A stretch of 64,000 bases of DNA from Sporosarcina sp. FSL K6-3457. GTDB taxonomy: Bacteria > Bacillota > Bacilli > Bacillales_A > Planococcaceae. The translations under genes and the position numbers were made by a program. Of this stretch, positions 55,058 through 63,879 are shown in pieces (the stretch's first letter is position 1; each line of letters starts with the position of its first letter). The notes below the pieces were generated by a model, which made no database searches, had not been told where the DNA came from, and worked only from the letters and a program-made list of their open reading frames with translations. The stretch lies in NCBI RefSeq assembly GCF_038007285.1, contig NZ_JBBOWX010000001.1, positions 3,179,501 to 3,243,500 on the forward strand. Reading direction: 5' to 3'.

Positions 55058-55948
55058 TTAGTTAAAAATCAGTTTGTTTTTTTGATAGTTTTCCCATACT
55101 TGATCGAATGGAATTTGACCTTCCTCAAAGTCGACAAGCGGCAATCTTACGCCGCCTACTTCAAGATCAAGTTTTTCAAGTGCATATTTGATGGGTACTG
55201 GGTTCGGTGCCGTGAATATCGCACGAAATACAGGTAACAGCGCGCGATGCATAGCTGCTGCTTGCGCTGTTTGCCCACTCTTAAATGCGTCAACCATCTG
55301 TTGCATTTCATTGCCAACTACGTGTGATGCCACTGATATGACGCCGTTACCGCCTATTGCTAACAACGGTAGTGTTAACGCATCGTCACCGCTGTAGACG
55401 GAAAATCCGTCATCTGTTCCAGCGATAATCTCTGCCATTTGTTCAAGACTGCCACTTGCTTCTTTCACTGCACGGATATTTTTTATTTTGGACAATTCGA
55501 TAATTGTTTCAGGTAGCATATTGACAACAGAGCGCCCCGGAATATTATATAACAGTACAGGTAGTTTAGTTTCCCCAGCAATATGTGCAAAGTGCGCATA
55601 CATGCCGCGTTGGTCAGGTTTATTATAATAAGGCGTCACCAGCATAATGCCATCCGCACCAAGCTTTTCTGCCTGCTGTGTTAACAAAACAGATTCAGCT
55701 GTACTATTTGTTCCTGTCCCCGCAATTACCGGAATACGTTTATTCACCTGCTTGACTGCAAATGACAGTAACGCTCTTTTTTCCTGCGCCGTCACAGTTG
55801 GTGACTCACCAGTCGTCCCATTGACAACCAATGCATCCGTCCCATTTGCAATCAAATGTTCAATCAATTTTTTAGCTCTCTTGTAATCAATCGTGCCCTC
55901 TTCTGAAAATGGTGTTACCATCGCCGTGCCTATTTGTCCAAGATTCAT
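55058..55948 (-). CDS. dapA: 4-hydroxy-tetrahydrodipicolinate synthase
   Basis: DapA condenses aspartate semialdehyde with pyruvate, the branch step to lysine, diaminopimelate and dipicolinate. The ATG at 55948 follows AAAGGATTGATCACA and gives 296 residues. Motifs are VNGTTGESPT near 40-49, GTGTNST near 77, YYNKPDQRGMYAHF near 106, the Tyr in LYNIPGRSV near 133, and the Schiff-base Lys in IRAVKEASGSLEQM near 161. It follows asd by 21 bp. The aspartokinase gene dapG, between asd and dapA in B. subtilis, is absent. Confidence 0.97.
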   Translation of the reverse strand: MNLGQIGTAMVTPFSEEGTIDYKRAKKLIEHLIANGTDALVVNGTTGESPTVTAQEKRALLSFAVKQVNKRIPVIAGTGTNSTAESVLLTQQAEKLGADGIMLVTPYYNKPDQRGMYAHFAHIAGETKLPVLLYNIPGRSVVNMLPETIIELSKIKNIRAVKEASGSLEQMAEIIAGTDDGFSVYSGDDALTLPLLAIGGNGVISVASHVVGNEMQQMVDAFKSGQTAQAAAMHRALLPVFRAIFTAPNPVPIKYALEKLDLEVGGVRLPLVDFEEGQIPFDQVWENYQKNKLIFN

Positions 55949-55969
55949 TGTGATCAATCCTTTACCGTA

Positions 55970-56998
55970 TTATTGTCGAATCAATTGTTCTGCAATTTGC
56001 ACGGAGTTTAGTGCAGCCCCTTTAAGCAGATTGTCCGAGACGATCCACATATGGAATCCTCCTGCATGATTCGGATCTTTACGGATGCGGCCAACGAATA
56101 CTTCGTCTTTCCCTTCCGCAAATAACGGCATCGGGTACAATTGTTGTGCCGGATTATCTTGAACGACAACGCCTGGTGCACCTTCCATGCTTGCTCGGAT
56201 GTCTTCCACCGTTACACCCTCTTGGTCAACTTCAATATAAACCGACTCTGAGTGACCTGTCACAACTGGTAGACGTACGCAAGTTGCTGTAACAGACATC
56301 TCATAATCACCAAAAATCTTTTTCGTTTCATTCATCATTTTTAATTCTTCAAGCGTATATCCTGAAGCATCAAATACGTCAATTTGAGGAATCGCATTGA
56401 ATGCAATCGGATAATGCTTCGCTGCGGATGCAGAAGGTAAAATTTCCGCTTCGTTCGCTACACGCCCTTCGAATTGTTGACTTTGACTTCCTAATTCGTC
56501 AATCGCCTCTGCACCTGCTCCAGAAACTGCTTGATACGTTGACACAATAATACGACTTAAGCCAAATTTTTCTTTAACAGGCTGAAGTGCTGCTACCATT
56601 TGAATCGTCGAACAGTTCGGATTTGCAATGATGCCCGCATGGTTACTGAGTGCCTGCGCATTCACTTCTGGTACAACAAGCGGTATATCTTCCACCATAC
56701 GGAATGCGCTTGTATTATCTATGACCACTGCACCTCTTTTGACAGCTTCAGGTGCAAATTTTTCCGAAATCGAGCCACCCGCACTAAAAAATGCAATATC
56801 GATGCCTTCGAATGATTCCGGTACAGTTTCTTCAACGATATAGTTAAAACCACCTGCCGCAATTTCTGTTCCGGCAGATCGTTTTGATGCAAGCAATTTA
56901 ATGGATTGAACCGGAAAATTCCGTTCAATCAATTTTTCAAGAATTTTTGTACCGACAGCTCCCGTAGCACCGACGATTGCAACATTCACTTTATTCAT
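55970..56998 (-). CDS. asd: Aspartate-semialdehyde dehydrogenase
   Basis: Asd reduces aspartyl phosphate to aspartate semialdehyde, the substrate of DapA. The ATG at 56998 follows GAAAGGGAGATAAAG; the frame is open 29 codons further without family similarity. About 342 residues with NADP-binding VAIVGATGAVGTKILE near 5-20, FFSAGGSISEKFAP near 71, the nucleophilic Cys in IANPNCSTIQMV near 129, and SGAGAEAIDEL near 162. It lies between dpaB and dapA, so the cluster joins dipicolinate and lysine supply. Confidence 0.97.
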   Translation of the reverse strand: MNKVNVAIVGATGAVGTKILEKLIERNFPVQSIKLLASKRSAGTEIAAGGFNYIVEETVPESFEGIDIAFFSAGGSISEKFAPEAVKRGAVVIDNTSAFRMVEDIPLVVPEVNAQALSNHAGIIANPNCSTIQMVAALQPVKEKFGLSRIIVSTYQAVSGAGAEAIDELGSQSQQFEGRVANEAEILPSASAAKHYPIAFNAIPQIDVFDASGYTLEELKMMNETKKIFGDYEMSVTATCVRLPVVTGHSESVYIEVDQEGVTVEDIRASMEGAPGVVVQDNPAQQLYPMPLFAEGKDEVFVGRIRKDPNHAGGFHMWIVSDNLLKGAALNSVQIAEQLIRQ

Positions 56999-57165
56999 CT
57001 TTATCTCCCTTTCAGCTTTTACGGTTGTGATAATAGCCAGACCTAAGAAGTTCCCCGCATCATTACATAAAGATGCATGCTTCATAGAAAAACTTTAGTC
57101 CTTTACACCGTTAGCAGTTCATTGGTCGAATTATATCATATCTACGAATATTCTGTGCTGTATTT

Positions 57166-57756
57166 TTAGTTTTTATCATGAATAATTAATAAAGGTTGGA
57201 GTTGTCGATTGTCGAGAGCTGCTGCTGCTGTAGGTACCATCAATGTAAAATCGGAGATAAGGGAGTTTGGTTTGCGGTATGGATCGTCCTGTCCGAACGG
57301 AATAAAGAAGACGTTTTTCATATTTAATAACTTCATAATGTTCATCGAGTTTAAACCGAGCGCATCATTCGTTGAAATACCGAGAACGACTGGACTGCCA
57401 TTGCGCAATGTTGCTTTGGCCGCCATTAACACCGGTGAATCTGTTGCTGCATTGGCAAATTTACTAATCGAATTACCTGTCATCGGTGCAATAATCATAC
57501 AATCCACGGGTGTTTCGGGGCCGAATGGTTCCGCTCCAACAATCGTCGAAATAACCTTTTCCCCCGTCGCTCCTTCAATGCGGGCAATCCACTCATCTCC
57601 TGTTCCAAAACGCGTGGCAGCCGTCAACACCGAGTGCGTAATAACGGGAACAACTGTTGCTCCCGCATCTTTTAGCGAATCAATAACTGGTAGTATCGCT
57701 TCATACGTACAATGTGACGCTGTAATCCCAAGGCCTATCCTCTTTCCTTGTAGCAT
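57166..57756 (-). CDS. dpaB: Dipicolinate synthase subunit B
   Basis: SpoVFB/DpaB is the flavoprotein-like subunit of dipicolinate synthase, active in the mother cell late in sporulation. The 196-residue product has the flavoprotein fold: GLGITASHCTYEAILPVID near 8-26, the IIAPMTGNSISKFANA segment near 88, and VVLGISTNDALGLN near 122. It lies 12 bp after dpaA and upstream of asd, as in B. subtilis. Expression is expected from a sporulation sigma factor, but I could not place its promoter. Confidence 0.95.
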   Translation of the reverse strand: MLQGKRIGLGITASHCTYEAILPVIDSLKDAGATVVPVITHSVLTAATRFGTGDEWIARIEGATGEKVISTIVGAEPFGPETPVDCMIIAPMTGNSISKFANAATDSPVLMAAKATLRNGSPVVLGISTNDALGLNSMNIMKLLNMKNVFFIPFGQDDPYRKPNSLISDFTLMVPTAAAALDNRQLQPLLIIHDKN

Positions 57757-57768
57757 CGAGATCCCCTT

Positions 57769-58542
57769 TCATTTTCTTGACATCCCCTCGACGGTATCCG
57801 TCAAAACGGCTGCCGCATCAATTGGAAAGTGTTTTCCCGGCAATCCGAGGAGTACTGTATAGTATTCAGGCGAAAGAGGTTCCTTTAGGCAACCGGGTGC
57901 TGAAGCAAGGTCAAAGATGTGTAATCCAGGAGTACTGCGAGCCGTCAGCCATTTTGCGGGAATGGTGTTAACTAGATTACCTTCTGTCATGTCGAAATCA
58001 GCCGTCAGCTGCTCTGTTTGATAGCCTAACGCAGCTGCTTCACTCCTTTGTGTAACAGACCTAGCAACAACGGTCACATCCGCTCCTAGCGCTGCCAGTG
58101 TATGAGCTGTCATCTTGCCTACCTTACCAAATCCAGCGACGCGAAAAAAATTGCCCGCTAGTTGGCGTTTTACACGTGCATAATATTCATAGATAAAGGC
58201 TTCCGCTGTCAATCGAGCATTTTGCCAGATGAATGATTCCTCTTTGACATAGGAATAGGTGTCTAGCCCAGCATCTTTAAAAGGCTTCAGCCATTCTTCC
58301 GATGCAACGCCTGTGTACAACCGCGTTCCTTCCACAAGCAAGGCTGGCGGAATCGTCCCCGCCATTTGTAAAACTGGGAAAACGATATGCTTTGGCGACA
58401 AGCGCTCAATACACTCACCTAGTTGATCTGTGTACTGATTCGTGGCGACGTGTTGGCAATTGTATCCTCTTTCTACTAGCATGGTACAGCAAGTCACCAT
58501 TCGTTGGTCCGTTCCAATGACAAGCCATTGATCATCTTTCAT
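57769..58542 (-). CDS. dpaA: Dipicolinate synthase subunit A
   Basis: SpoVFA/DpaA oxidises dihydrodipicolinate together with DpaB to give dipicolinate, the spore-core solute. About 257 residues from the ATG at 58542, which overlaps the end of ymxH by 11 bp. The N-terminal part has VIGTDQRMVTCCTMLVERGY near 7-26; the second domain has a Rossmann loop RVAGFGKVGKMTAHTLAALG near 133-152. In B. subtilis the product is about 297 residues, so this one is somewhat short; the N-terminal start is well supported by the overlap. Confidence 0.92.
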   Translation of the reverse strand: MKDDQWLVIGTDQRMVTCCTMLVERGYNCQHVATNQYTDQLGECIERLSPKHIVFPVLQMAGTIPPALLVEGTRLYTGVASEEWLKPFKDAGLDTYSYVKEESFIWQNARLTAEAFIYEYYARVKRQLAGNFFRVAGFGKVGKMTAHTLAALGADVTVVARSVTQRSEAAALGYQTEQLTADFDMTEGNLVNTIPAKWLTARSTPGLHIFDLASAPGCLKEPLSPEYYTVLLGLPGKHFPIDAAAVLTDTVEGMSRK

Positions 58543-58807
58543 CCAGATCCACCCCATCCATGCTATGCGTTTTACCAAACAAAATTCGGTGTTCTCCAAT
58601 CAACACAATTTCACTCCATGGGATGAATTCATCCGACTGATCCTGACGATTTTTAAATGAAAAACGTCCAAGCTTCTTCTTGATTTCAAAGCCAATAATA
58701 TTCCCTGTTTTGCCATCAAAAATAAGGTCGGTATCCGCCAAAAAACCATAGCGGACCCCGTCCTCTACCTGAATAAGCTCTTTCTGCGCAAGTTCTGATA
58801 ATAGCAT
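58532..58807 (-). CDS. ymxH: PRC-barrel protein YmxH (YlmC family)
   Basis: This small protein of 91 residues with one PRC-barrel domain begins LLSELAQKELIQVEDG and contains ADTDLIFDGKTGNIIGFEI near 24-42 and FIPWSEIVLIGEHRILFG near 60-77. The group is conserved in spore-formers; function unknown. The ATG at 58807 has GAGGAGAATGGCG before it; another ATG two codons earlier is less well spaced. It is translationally coupled to dpaA and follows mlpA, as in B. subtilis. Confidence 0.9.
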   Translation of the reverse strand: MLLSELAQKELIQVEDGVRYGFLADTDLIFDGKTGNIIGFEIKKKLGRFSFKNRQDQSDEFIPWSEIVLIGEHRILFGKTHSMDGVDLDER

Positions 58808-58868
58808 CGCCATTCTCCTCTCCTACATCTCCACCCATTATATGAATGAAATACGGGAAAGCTGACTG

Positions 58869-60116
58869 CTATTTTTCAATTACACTAACAACATTCTCTG
58901 GCGCAATGATGGACGTAGCTCGCTGCCCTGCAAAGATTTCATTAGCCATTCTGTAAACATTGGCCACCTGAACACCGTCAATCAGCGCTACGACTTCATC
59001 AATCGTCTTATGCTCTTGTAAAATCAATTCGTTTTTTCCATTGCGATGCATTCTGGATTCTGAACTTTCTAGACCTAGTAAGAACCCACCTTTTAGCTGC
59101 TCTTTCGCATTATGCAATTCGTTTTCTGTAATACCATCATCTAAAATGGATTGAATCACCTCGTCTATGGTGTCGGTTAACTCCCCTAAATTTTCCGGTG
59201 CAGTCCCCCCGTATATGGCAAACACGCCTGTCGTATTATACGCCGAATAATACGAGTAAATAGAATAGGCCAAGCCACGTTCTTCACGGACTTCTTGAAA
59301 CAGACGAGAAGACATCGTGCCGCCTAGTATACTATCTAAAATAATAAGATCATGAATGCGTTCGTCTTTTACCGTGAGCCCCTCAAAACCAATACAAATA
59401 TGCGCTTGTTCAATGTCTTTCCCTTTAACCGTCATTCCTGCATGGAATTTCGGTGCTTGGATAGCTATCGGCTGCTCCACCATTGCCTGCCGTTTAAATG
59501 AACCAAACTGTACTTTAATTAGCTGAATTAGTCGGTCATCATAGTTGCCAGCAATAGAAATGACAATCTGTTCAGGTCGATACATGCGCTCCATAAATTG
59601 TTCGATCATCTGCTTATCAAATGTGTTAATGGTCTGTTCATTACCCAAAACGGGTTTGCCAATTGTTTGGTCTGGGTACATCACGCCCCATAAACGCTCA
59701 TCGACATCGTCATCAGGCGTATCTTCCACAGCTGCAATTTCATCGAGAACAATGGACTTTTCTTTGGCGATTTCAGCTTCATCGAATGCCGAATTGAAAA
59801 ACATATCCGCTAAAATGCTTAAAGCACGCGGCGCATGATGTCCAAGCACCGTCGTATAGTAGCAGGTCATTTCCTTCGATGTGAATGCATTGACATCTCC
59901 CCCGATGCGGTCAAATTCTTCCGCAATCGCACGGGCACTTCTTGTCGCAGTGCCTTTGAATAGCATATGCTCGATAAAATGCGCAATGCCTGCTTCCGAT
60001 TCCTGTTCATTCCCCGAACCCGCACCTACCCATATTCCAAGCGCTACAGAGCGCACATAGGGCATCTTTTCATGAACAATTCTCACACCATTTGGACAAA
60101 TATACTGTTCTATCAT
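58869..60116 (-). CDS. mlpA: M16 family zinc peptidase MlpA (YmxG)
   Basis: The 415-residue protein is of the processing-peptidase type. The HxxEH motif lies in IAHFIEHMLFKGTATRS near 44-60, and the downstream Glu in KSIVLDEIAAVEDTPDD near 119-135. Segments VHEKMPYVRSVALGIWVGAG near 13-32 and GGTMSSRLFQEVREERGLAY near 273-292 are typical. In B. subtilis MlpA affects the production of extracellular proteases. There is no signal peptide. It is followed by ymxH and preceded by pnp; the polysaccharide deacetylase gene ylxY normally between pnp and mlpA is absent. Confidence 0.94.
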   Translation of the reverse strand: MIEQYICPNGVRIVHEKMPYVRSVALGIWVGAGSGNEQESEAGIAHFIEHMLFKGTATRSARAIAEEFDRIGGDVNAFTSKEMTCYYTTVLGHHAPRALSILADMFFNSAFDEAEIAKEKSIVLDEIAAVEDTPDDDVDERLWGVMYPDQTIGKPVLGNEQTINTFDKQMIEQFMERMYRPEQIVISIAGNYDDRLIQLIKVQFGSFKRQAMVEQPIAIQAPKFHAGMTVKGKDIEQAHICIGFEGLTVKDERIHDLIILDSILGGTMSSRLFQEVREERGLAYSIYSYYSAYNTTGVFAIYGGTAPENLGELTDTIDEVIQSILDDGITENELHNAKEQLKGGFLLGLESSESRMHRNGKNELILQEHKTIDEVVALIDGVQVANVYRMANEIFAGQRATSIIAPENVVSVIEK

Positions 60117-60177
60117 CTTGGAAATCCCCCTTTTTGATTCTTTACTATTTTAATACAAGAACTTTACTATAAGAACA

Positions 60178-60214
60178 AAAAGCCTCCATCTTCATGACGA
60201 AGAGGGGCTTTCTA
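60178..60214 (-). terminator. Terminator of pnp
   Basis: AAAGCCCCTCTTC pairs with GAAGATGGAGGCTTTT, followed by TGTTCTT on the minus strand. Confidence 0.8.
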
Positions 60215-60218
60215 TTCT

Positions 60219-60292
60219 AATCAATTACGCAGGAGGCTTTAATTTGAATTAGCAGGCAGTTTAACCCCTCTCTGATTCAAATTGACCTTCAA
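60219..60292. repeat. Dispersed repeat, remnant copy
   Basis: ATCAATTACG and AGGAGGCTTTAA, fused, resemble the two ends of the repeat at 43,256. AATTTGAAT at 60,240 and ATTCAAATT at about 60,278 form a further inverted pair. Confidence 0.4.
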
Positions 60293-60294
60293 AT

Positions 60295-62412
60295 TTAGTT
60301 TTTCTCTTTTTCAGCTGCTTCTTTTTCTTCTTTCACAACAGCTTTTCTGGACAAGTTGACACGTCCTTGATTATCGATTTCAGTTACTTTCACATATAAT
60401 ACATCATCCATTTTCAGGACGTCTTCAACTGCTTTTGTCCGCTCTTCTGCAATTTCAGAAATATGGAGCAGTCCGTCTTTACCTGGGAATAGTTCAAGGA
60501 AAGCACCGAATTTTTCAATGCGTTTCACTTTCGCCATATAATATTCGCCAACTTTTGCTTCACGCACGATATTCTCAATCATTGCTTTCGCTTTATTGTT
60601 CATATCGTTATTTGGCGAAGAAATGTAAATCGTACCATCTTGCTCTGTATCGATTTTAACATTCGTCTCTTCGATAATTTTGTTAATGACTTTTCCGCCA
60701 GGTCCAATAACATCGCGAATTTTGTCTGGGTTAATTTTGATCATGATGATTTTTGGAGCGAATTCCGAAAGCTCCGTACGTGGTGTACTGATTGCTGTCA
60801 TCATATGATTCAAGATTTTCAAACGGCCCACTTTAGCTTGTGCCAATGCTTCTTCTAAAATCTGACGAGAAAGTCCATCGATTTTAATGTCCATTTGAAG
60901 CGCAGTAATACCGTGCTCAGTTCCTGCTACTTTAAAGTCCATATCGCCAAGATGATCTTCCATCCCTTGAATATCGGAAAGAACAGAGTAGTTGTCGCCT
61001 TTCTTCACAAGACCCATTGCAATACCAGCAACCGGCGCTTTAAGTGGAACACCTGCATCCATCATCGCCATCGTTGACGCACAAATAGAAGCCTGTGAAG
61101 ATGAACCATTCGATTCAAGCACTTCTGCAACTAAACGCATTGTATATGGGAAATCCGTTTCATTTGGTAGAACAGCTGATAGCGCACGTTCTCCAAGTGC
61201 TCCGTGACCGATTTCACGACGACCCGGCCCACGAATTGGACCTGTTTCTCCAACACTGAAATTCGGGAAATTATAATGGTGCATGAAGCGTTTTGACTCT
61301 TCAATGCCAAGACCATCGATGATTTGTACTTCACCCAAAGCTCCTAGTGTACAAATACTTAACGCCTGTGTTTGTCCACGTGTAAAGAGACCTGAGCCGT
61401 GTGTGCGTGGCAAAACACCAACTTCTGAAGCGAGTGGACGGATTTCATCCAAACCACGGCCATCAGGACGGATTTTTTCATCTGTAATCAAACGACGTAC
61501 TTCTTCTTTCACAAGATGCTCCAAGACATTTTTCACTTGTTTCATCGTTGCTTCGTCAGCTTCTTCTGCCTCGTAGCGTTCAATCACTGTATTGCGTACT
61601 GCATTGATTGCTTCTTCACGTGCATGCTTTTCTTGTGTTTGGATAGCACTCACAAGATCGGCTTCACAACTAGCTTTAATGTCAGCTAAAATTGTTTCAT
61701 CTAATTGGAATAACGGAATATCAAGCTTCGCTTTACCAATTTCCGCAACAATTTTCTCTTGGAATTCAATCAGTTTAATAATTTCTTCATGCCCGAACAT
61801 AATCGCTTCAAGAACAACATCTTCCGGAACCTCTTTCGCGCCCGCTTCAACCATGTTAATGGCATCTTTCGTTCCCGCTACGATTAGGTCAAGGTCACTC
61901 TTGTCCAATTGTGCAGGTGTTGGGTTGACGATGAATTTCCCGTCGATTCGTCCCACTTGAACGCCCGCAATCGGTCCTTCAAACGGAATATCCGATACAG
62001 ACAATGCGAGTGAAGAACCAAGCATTGCAGCCATCTCAGATGAGCAGTCCTGATCGACTGACATCACAAGAGAAATGACCTGAACGTCATTACGGAAGCC
62101 ATCTGCGAATAAAGGACGGATTGGACGGTCAATCAGACGGCTAGTTAAAACCGCTTTATCAGATGGACGTCCTTCACGTTTCAGGAAGCCCCCTGGGATT
62201 TTCCCAACTGCGTACATACGCTCTTCATAGTTCACTGTAAGTGGGAAGAAATCCAACCCTCGTGAATTTTTTGAAGTTGTTGCTGTTGCTAGTACTGTTG
62301 TATCTCCGTAACGAACGAGTACTGCGCCGTTCGCTTGTTTCGCAAGTTGCCCCGTTTCAATTGTTAACGGACGACCTGCCCAATCAAGTGTATAGACTTT
62401 TTTCTCTGTCAT
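60295..62412 (-). CDS. pnp: Polyribonucleotide nucleotidyltransferase
   Basis: PNPase degrades RNA 3'-5' by phosphorolysis. The ATG at 62412 follows GGAGAGGAGTTCTATA and gives 705 residues. It has two RNase PH-like domains (first with [20 protein letters not shown] near 82; second with [20 protein letters not shown] near 324 and [11 protein letters not shown] near 435), a KH domain with [16 protein letters not shown] near 563, and an S1 domain with [17 protein letters not shown] near 635. It ends in a charged Lys/Glu tail. It should lie downstream of rpsO, but two extra genes stand between them here. Confidence 0.98.
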   Translation of the reverse strand: MTEKKVYTLDWAGRPLTIETGQLAKQANGAVLVRYGDTTVLATATTSKNSRGLDFFPLTVNYEERMYAVGKIPGGFLKREGRPSDKAVLTSRLIDRPIRPLFADGFRNDVQVISLVMSVDQDCSSEMAAMLGSSLALSVSDIPFEGPIAGVQVGRIDGKFIVNPTPAQLDKSDLDLIVAGTKDAINMVEAGAKEVPEDVVLEAIMFGHEEIIKLIEFQEKIVAEIGKAKLDIPLFQLDETILADIKASCEADLVSAIQTQEKHAREEAINAVRNTVIERYEAEEADEATMKQVKNVLEHLVKEEVRRLITDEKIRPDGRGLDEIRPLASEVGVLPRTHGSGLFTRGQTQALSICTLGALGEVQIIDGLGIEESKRFMHHYNFPNFSVGETGPIRGPGRREIGHGALGERALSAVLPNETDFPYTMRLVAEVLESNGSSSQASICASTMAMMDAGVPLKAPVAGIAMGLVKKGDNYSVLSDIQGMEDHLGDMDFKVAGTEHGITALQMDIKIDGLSRQILEEALAQAKVGRLKILNHMMTAISTPRTELSEFAPKIIMIKINPDKIRDVIGPGGKVINKIIEETNVKIDTEQDGTIYISSPNNDMNNKAKAMIENIVREAKVGEYYMAKVKRIEKFGAFLELFPGKDGLLHISEIAEERTKAVEDVLKMDDVLYVKVTEIDNQGRVNLSRKAVVKEEKEAAEKEKN

Positions 62413-62819
62413 TATAGAACTCCTCTCCATATTCCAGCCTGAACTGTATACGATATATGTATTAATAGTAGTGTAAGTGATAGCGCTCAGTGAACACAAG
62501 TTTTTATCATCATTAACCGACACCATGGCACATTTGTACAGTATACCACTTTTTTACGGATTCTAATATAGGTTGGGGAGAAATATTGGGGATTTGATTA
62601 ATTATGTGATAAAACACTGAAGCCTGTCACAATTCACCCAGATTTCATGTAAATAATTATCCAATCACTCCTCCGTATTTCGAGTAAATATGATACAATA
62701 ATTGGTGTGGTCGTTGCTATGTCCCCAAGCATAGTTAAAAATAATAAATAATTTTATACGTGGAAAATATAGCAGTAGATGTTCTGTAGTTAAAAATTTA
62801 AGCGAAAGGAGGAAATGGT
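62413..62819. other. Divergent intergenic region between pnp and the coiled-coil gene
   Basis: No gene is seen. It carries the pnp ribosome site, a possible extended -10 element TGATACAAT at 62691-62699 for the plus-strand gene, and the ribosome site AAAGGAGGAAATGGT at 62805-62819. I see no clear -35 and no riboswitch. Confidence 0.35.
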
Positions 62820-63395
62820 ATGAATAATGAACTTAAAGCCATGCTAGAATCTGTTATTCACGAAGCTTTACTGCCTATCAAAGAGGATATACGGTCTCTT
62901 AAAGAGGATGTTCAATCTCTAAAAGGTGATGTGCAAACTCTAAAAGAAGATGTACAGGCTCTAAAAGGAGATGTACAGACTCTAAAAGGTGATGTGCAAG
63001 CTCTAAAAGGTGATGTACAGACTCTAAAAGGAGATGTGCAAGCTCTCCAAGTAGGTCAAAGTGAACTCCAGCAATTAGTAGGTACTATCTATAACCGCCA
63101 AGATGAGACAGATGCTCGGTTGGAGACTTTAACAACGGATATCAAAGCTTTAAAAGAAGATGTTCAAACTCTCAAATCAGGTCAAAGCGAGCTCCATCAA
63201 TTAGCATGTGCTATCTACGACCGTCAAGAAGAAACAGATGCTCGGTTGGAAGCTTTGACAATGGATGTCCATCGTACAACCGGCGACATAACGTCACTAA
63301 AACAAGTTCAATCACGACAAGAAAAGATCATGGGTACACTTGCCCTTCGTTCCCTTGAACAAGAAACTGATTTACGCGAACTCAAATACGCATAA
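62820..63395 (+). CDS. Heptad-repeat coiled-coil protein
   Basis: The 191-residue protein is almost all coiled coil. From about residue 27 to 75 it has seven near-identical seven-residue units of the type LKGDVQA/LKGDVQT/LKEDVQS, encoded by 21-bp near-identical DNA repeats. A second region repeats GQSELQQLVGTIYNRQDETD and GQSELHQLACAIYDRQEETD. There is no membrane segment or signal. It starts at ATG behind AAAGGAGGAAATGGT. It lies on the plus strand between pnp and rpsO, a place where B. subtilis has nothing. Repeat number may vary between strains. Function unknown. Confidence 0.75.
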   Translation: MNNELKAMLESVIHEALLPIKEDIRSLKEDVQSLKGDVQTLKEDVQALKGDVQTLKGDVQALKGDVQTLKGDVQALQVGQSELQQLVGTIYNRQDETDARLETLTTDIKALKEDVQTLKSGQSELHQLACAIYDRQEETDARLEALTMDVHRTTGDITSLKQVQSRQEKIMGTLALRSLEQETDLRELKYA

Positions 63396-63399
63396 GGAA

Positions 63400-63432
63400 T
63401 AGCCCATTAGCATCCCGTGCTGATGGGCTTTA
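63400..63432 (+). terminator. Terminator of the coiled-coil gene
   Basis: AGCCCATTAGCA pairs with TGCTGATGGGCT around TCCCG and is followed by TTATTTAT on the plus strand. Confidence 0.85.
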
Positions 63433-63471
63433 TTTATACTTATCATGAAGGTAAACCCACAATCTACTCCA

Positions 63472-63800
63472 TCATTCTGGCAAATACGGTATCAAACCTC
63501 TTCTACATGCCTCTTCCTGAATTTCCCTTGAGCATACTCTCGCATCCATGTGAAAACCATTGACTGATATCATCCAGGCCATCGGATTTTCAACTACTTT
63601 ACTCGGCAAAGACCAATCAGGATCAAAAAGACCCATTTTCATCGTCGTTCTAATTTGCTTGGACTTAGCACTGCCAGTGCCTCCACTTACACCAAACCCT
63701 TCATATAATTCCTTCGCTTTCATAGTAGCTGTTGAGCCGAATCAAAAAGAAAATTGACCGTACCGATTGCACGGACAATTCCACAAGCCCATGTAGCTGG
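63472..63800 (-). pseudogene. Remnant of a DUF6398-domain gene
   Basis: An 83-codon frame from an ATG at 63723 encodes KAKELYEGFGVSGGTGSAKS, then MKMGLFDPDWSLPSK and RRGLIPYLPE, the C-terminal half of the DUF6398 domain found at the end of SEC-C-type proteins. The preceding part of the same domain is present in another frame just upstream: TWACGIVRAIGTVNFLFDSA (63,730-63,797), with a stop between the two frames and another stop ahead. So the gene has lost its 5' end and is frameshifted near 63,725-63,735. It lies between rpsO and the coiled-coil gene. Confidence 0.7.
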
Positions 63801-63840
63801 TTAGAACTAGGAAACTAATGAACCATAAACTAGACAACAC

Positions 63841-63868
63841 AAAAAAGCGAGCACAAGGCTCGCTTTTC
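63841..63868 (-). terminator. Terminator of rpsO
   Basis: GAAAAGCGAGCC and GCTCGCTTTTTT pair across TTGT, with a T-run on the minus strand. Confidence 0.9.
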
Positions 63869-63879
63869 AGGTTGTCTTA

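Noticed and set aside
56999-57165. Lysine riboswitch or T-box upstream of asd
   Set aside because: The gap is short and shows neither the conserved T-box sequence nor the lysine-element core motifs.
57209-57862. 217-codon plus-strand frame opposite dpaB
   Set aside because: It lies wholly antisense to dpaB and the end of dpaA, both strongly supported; no start signal.
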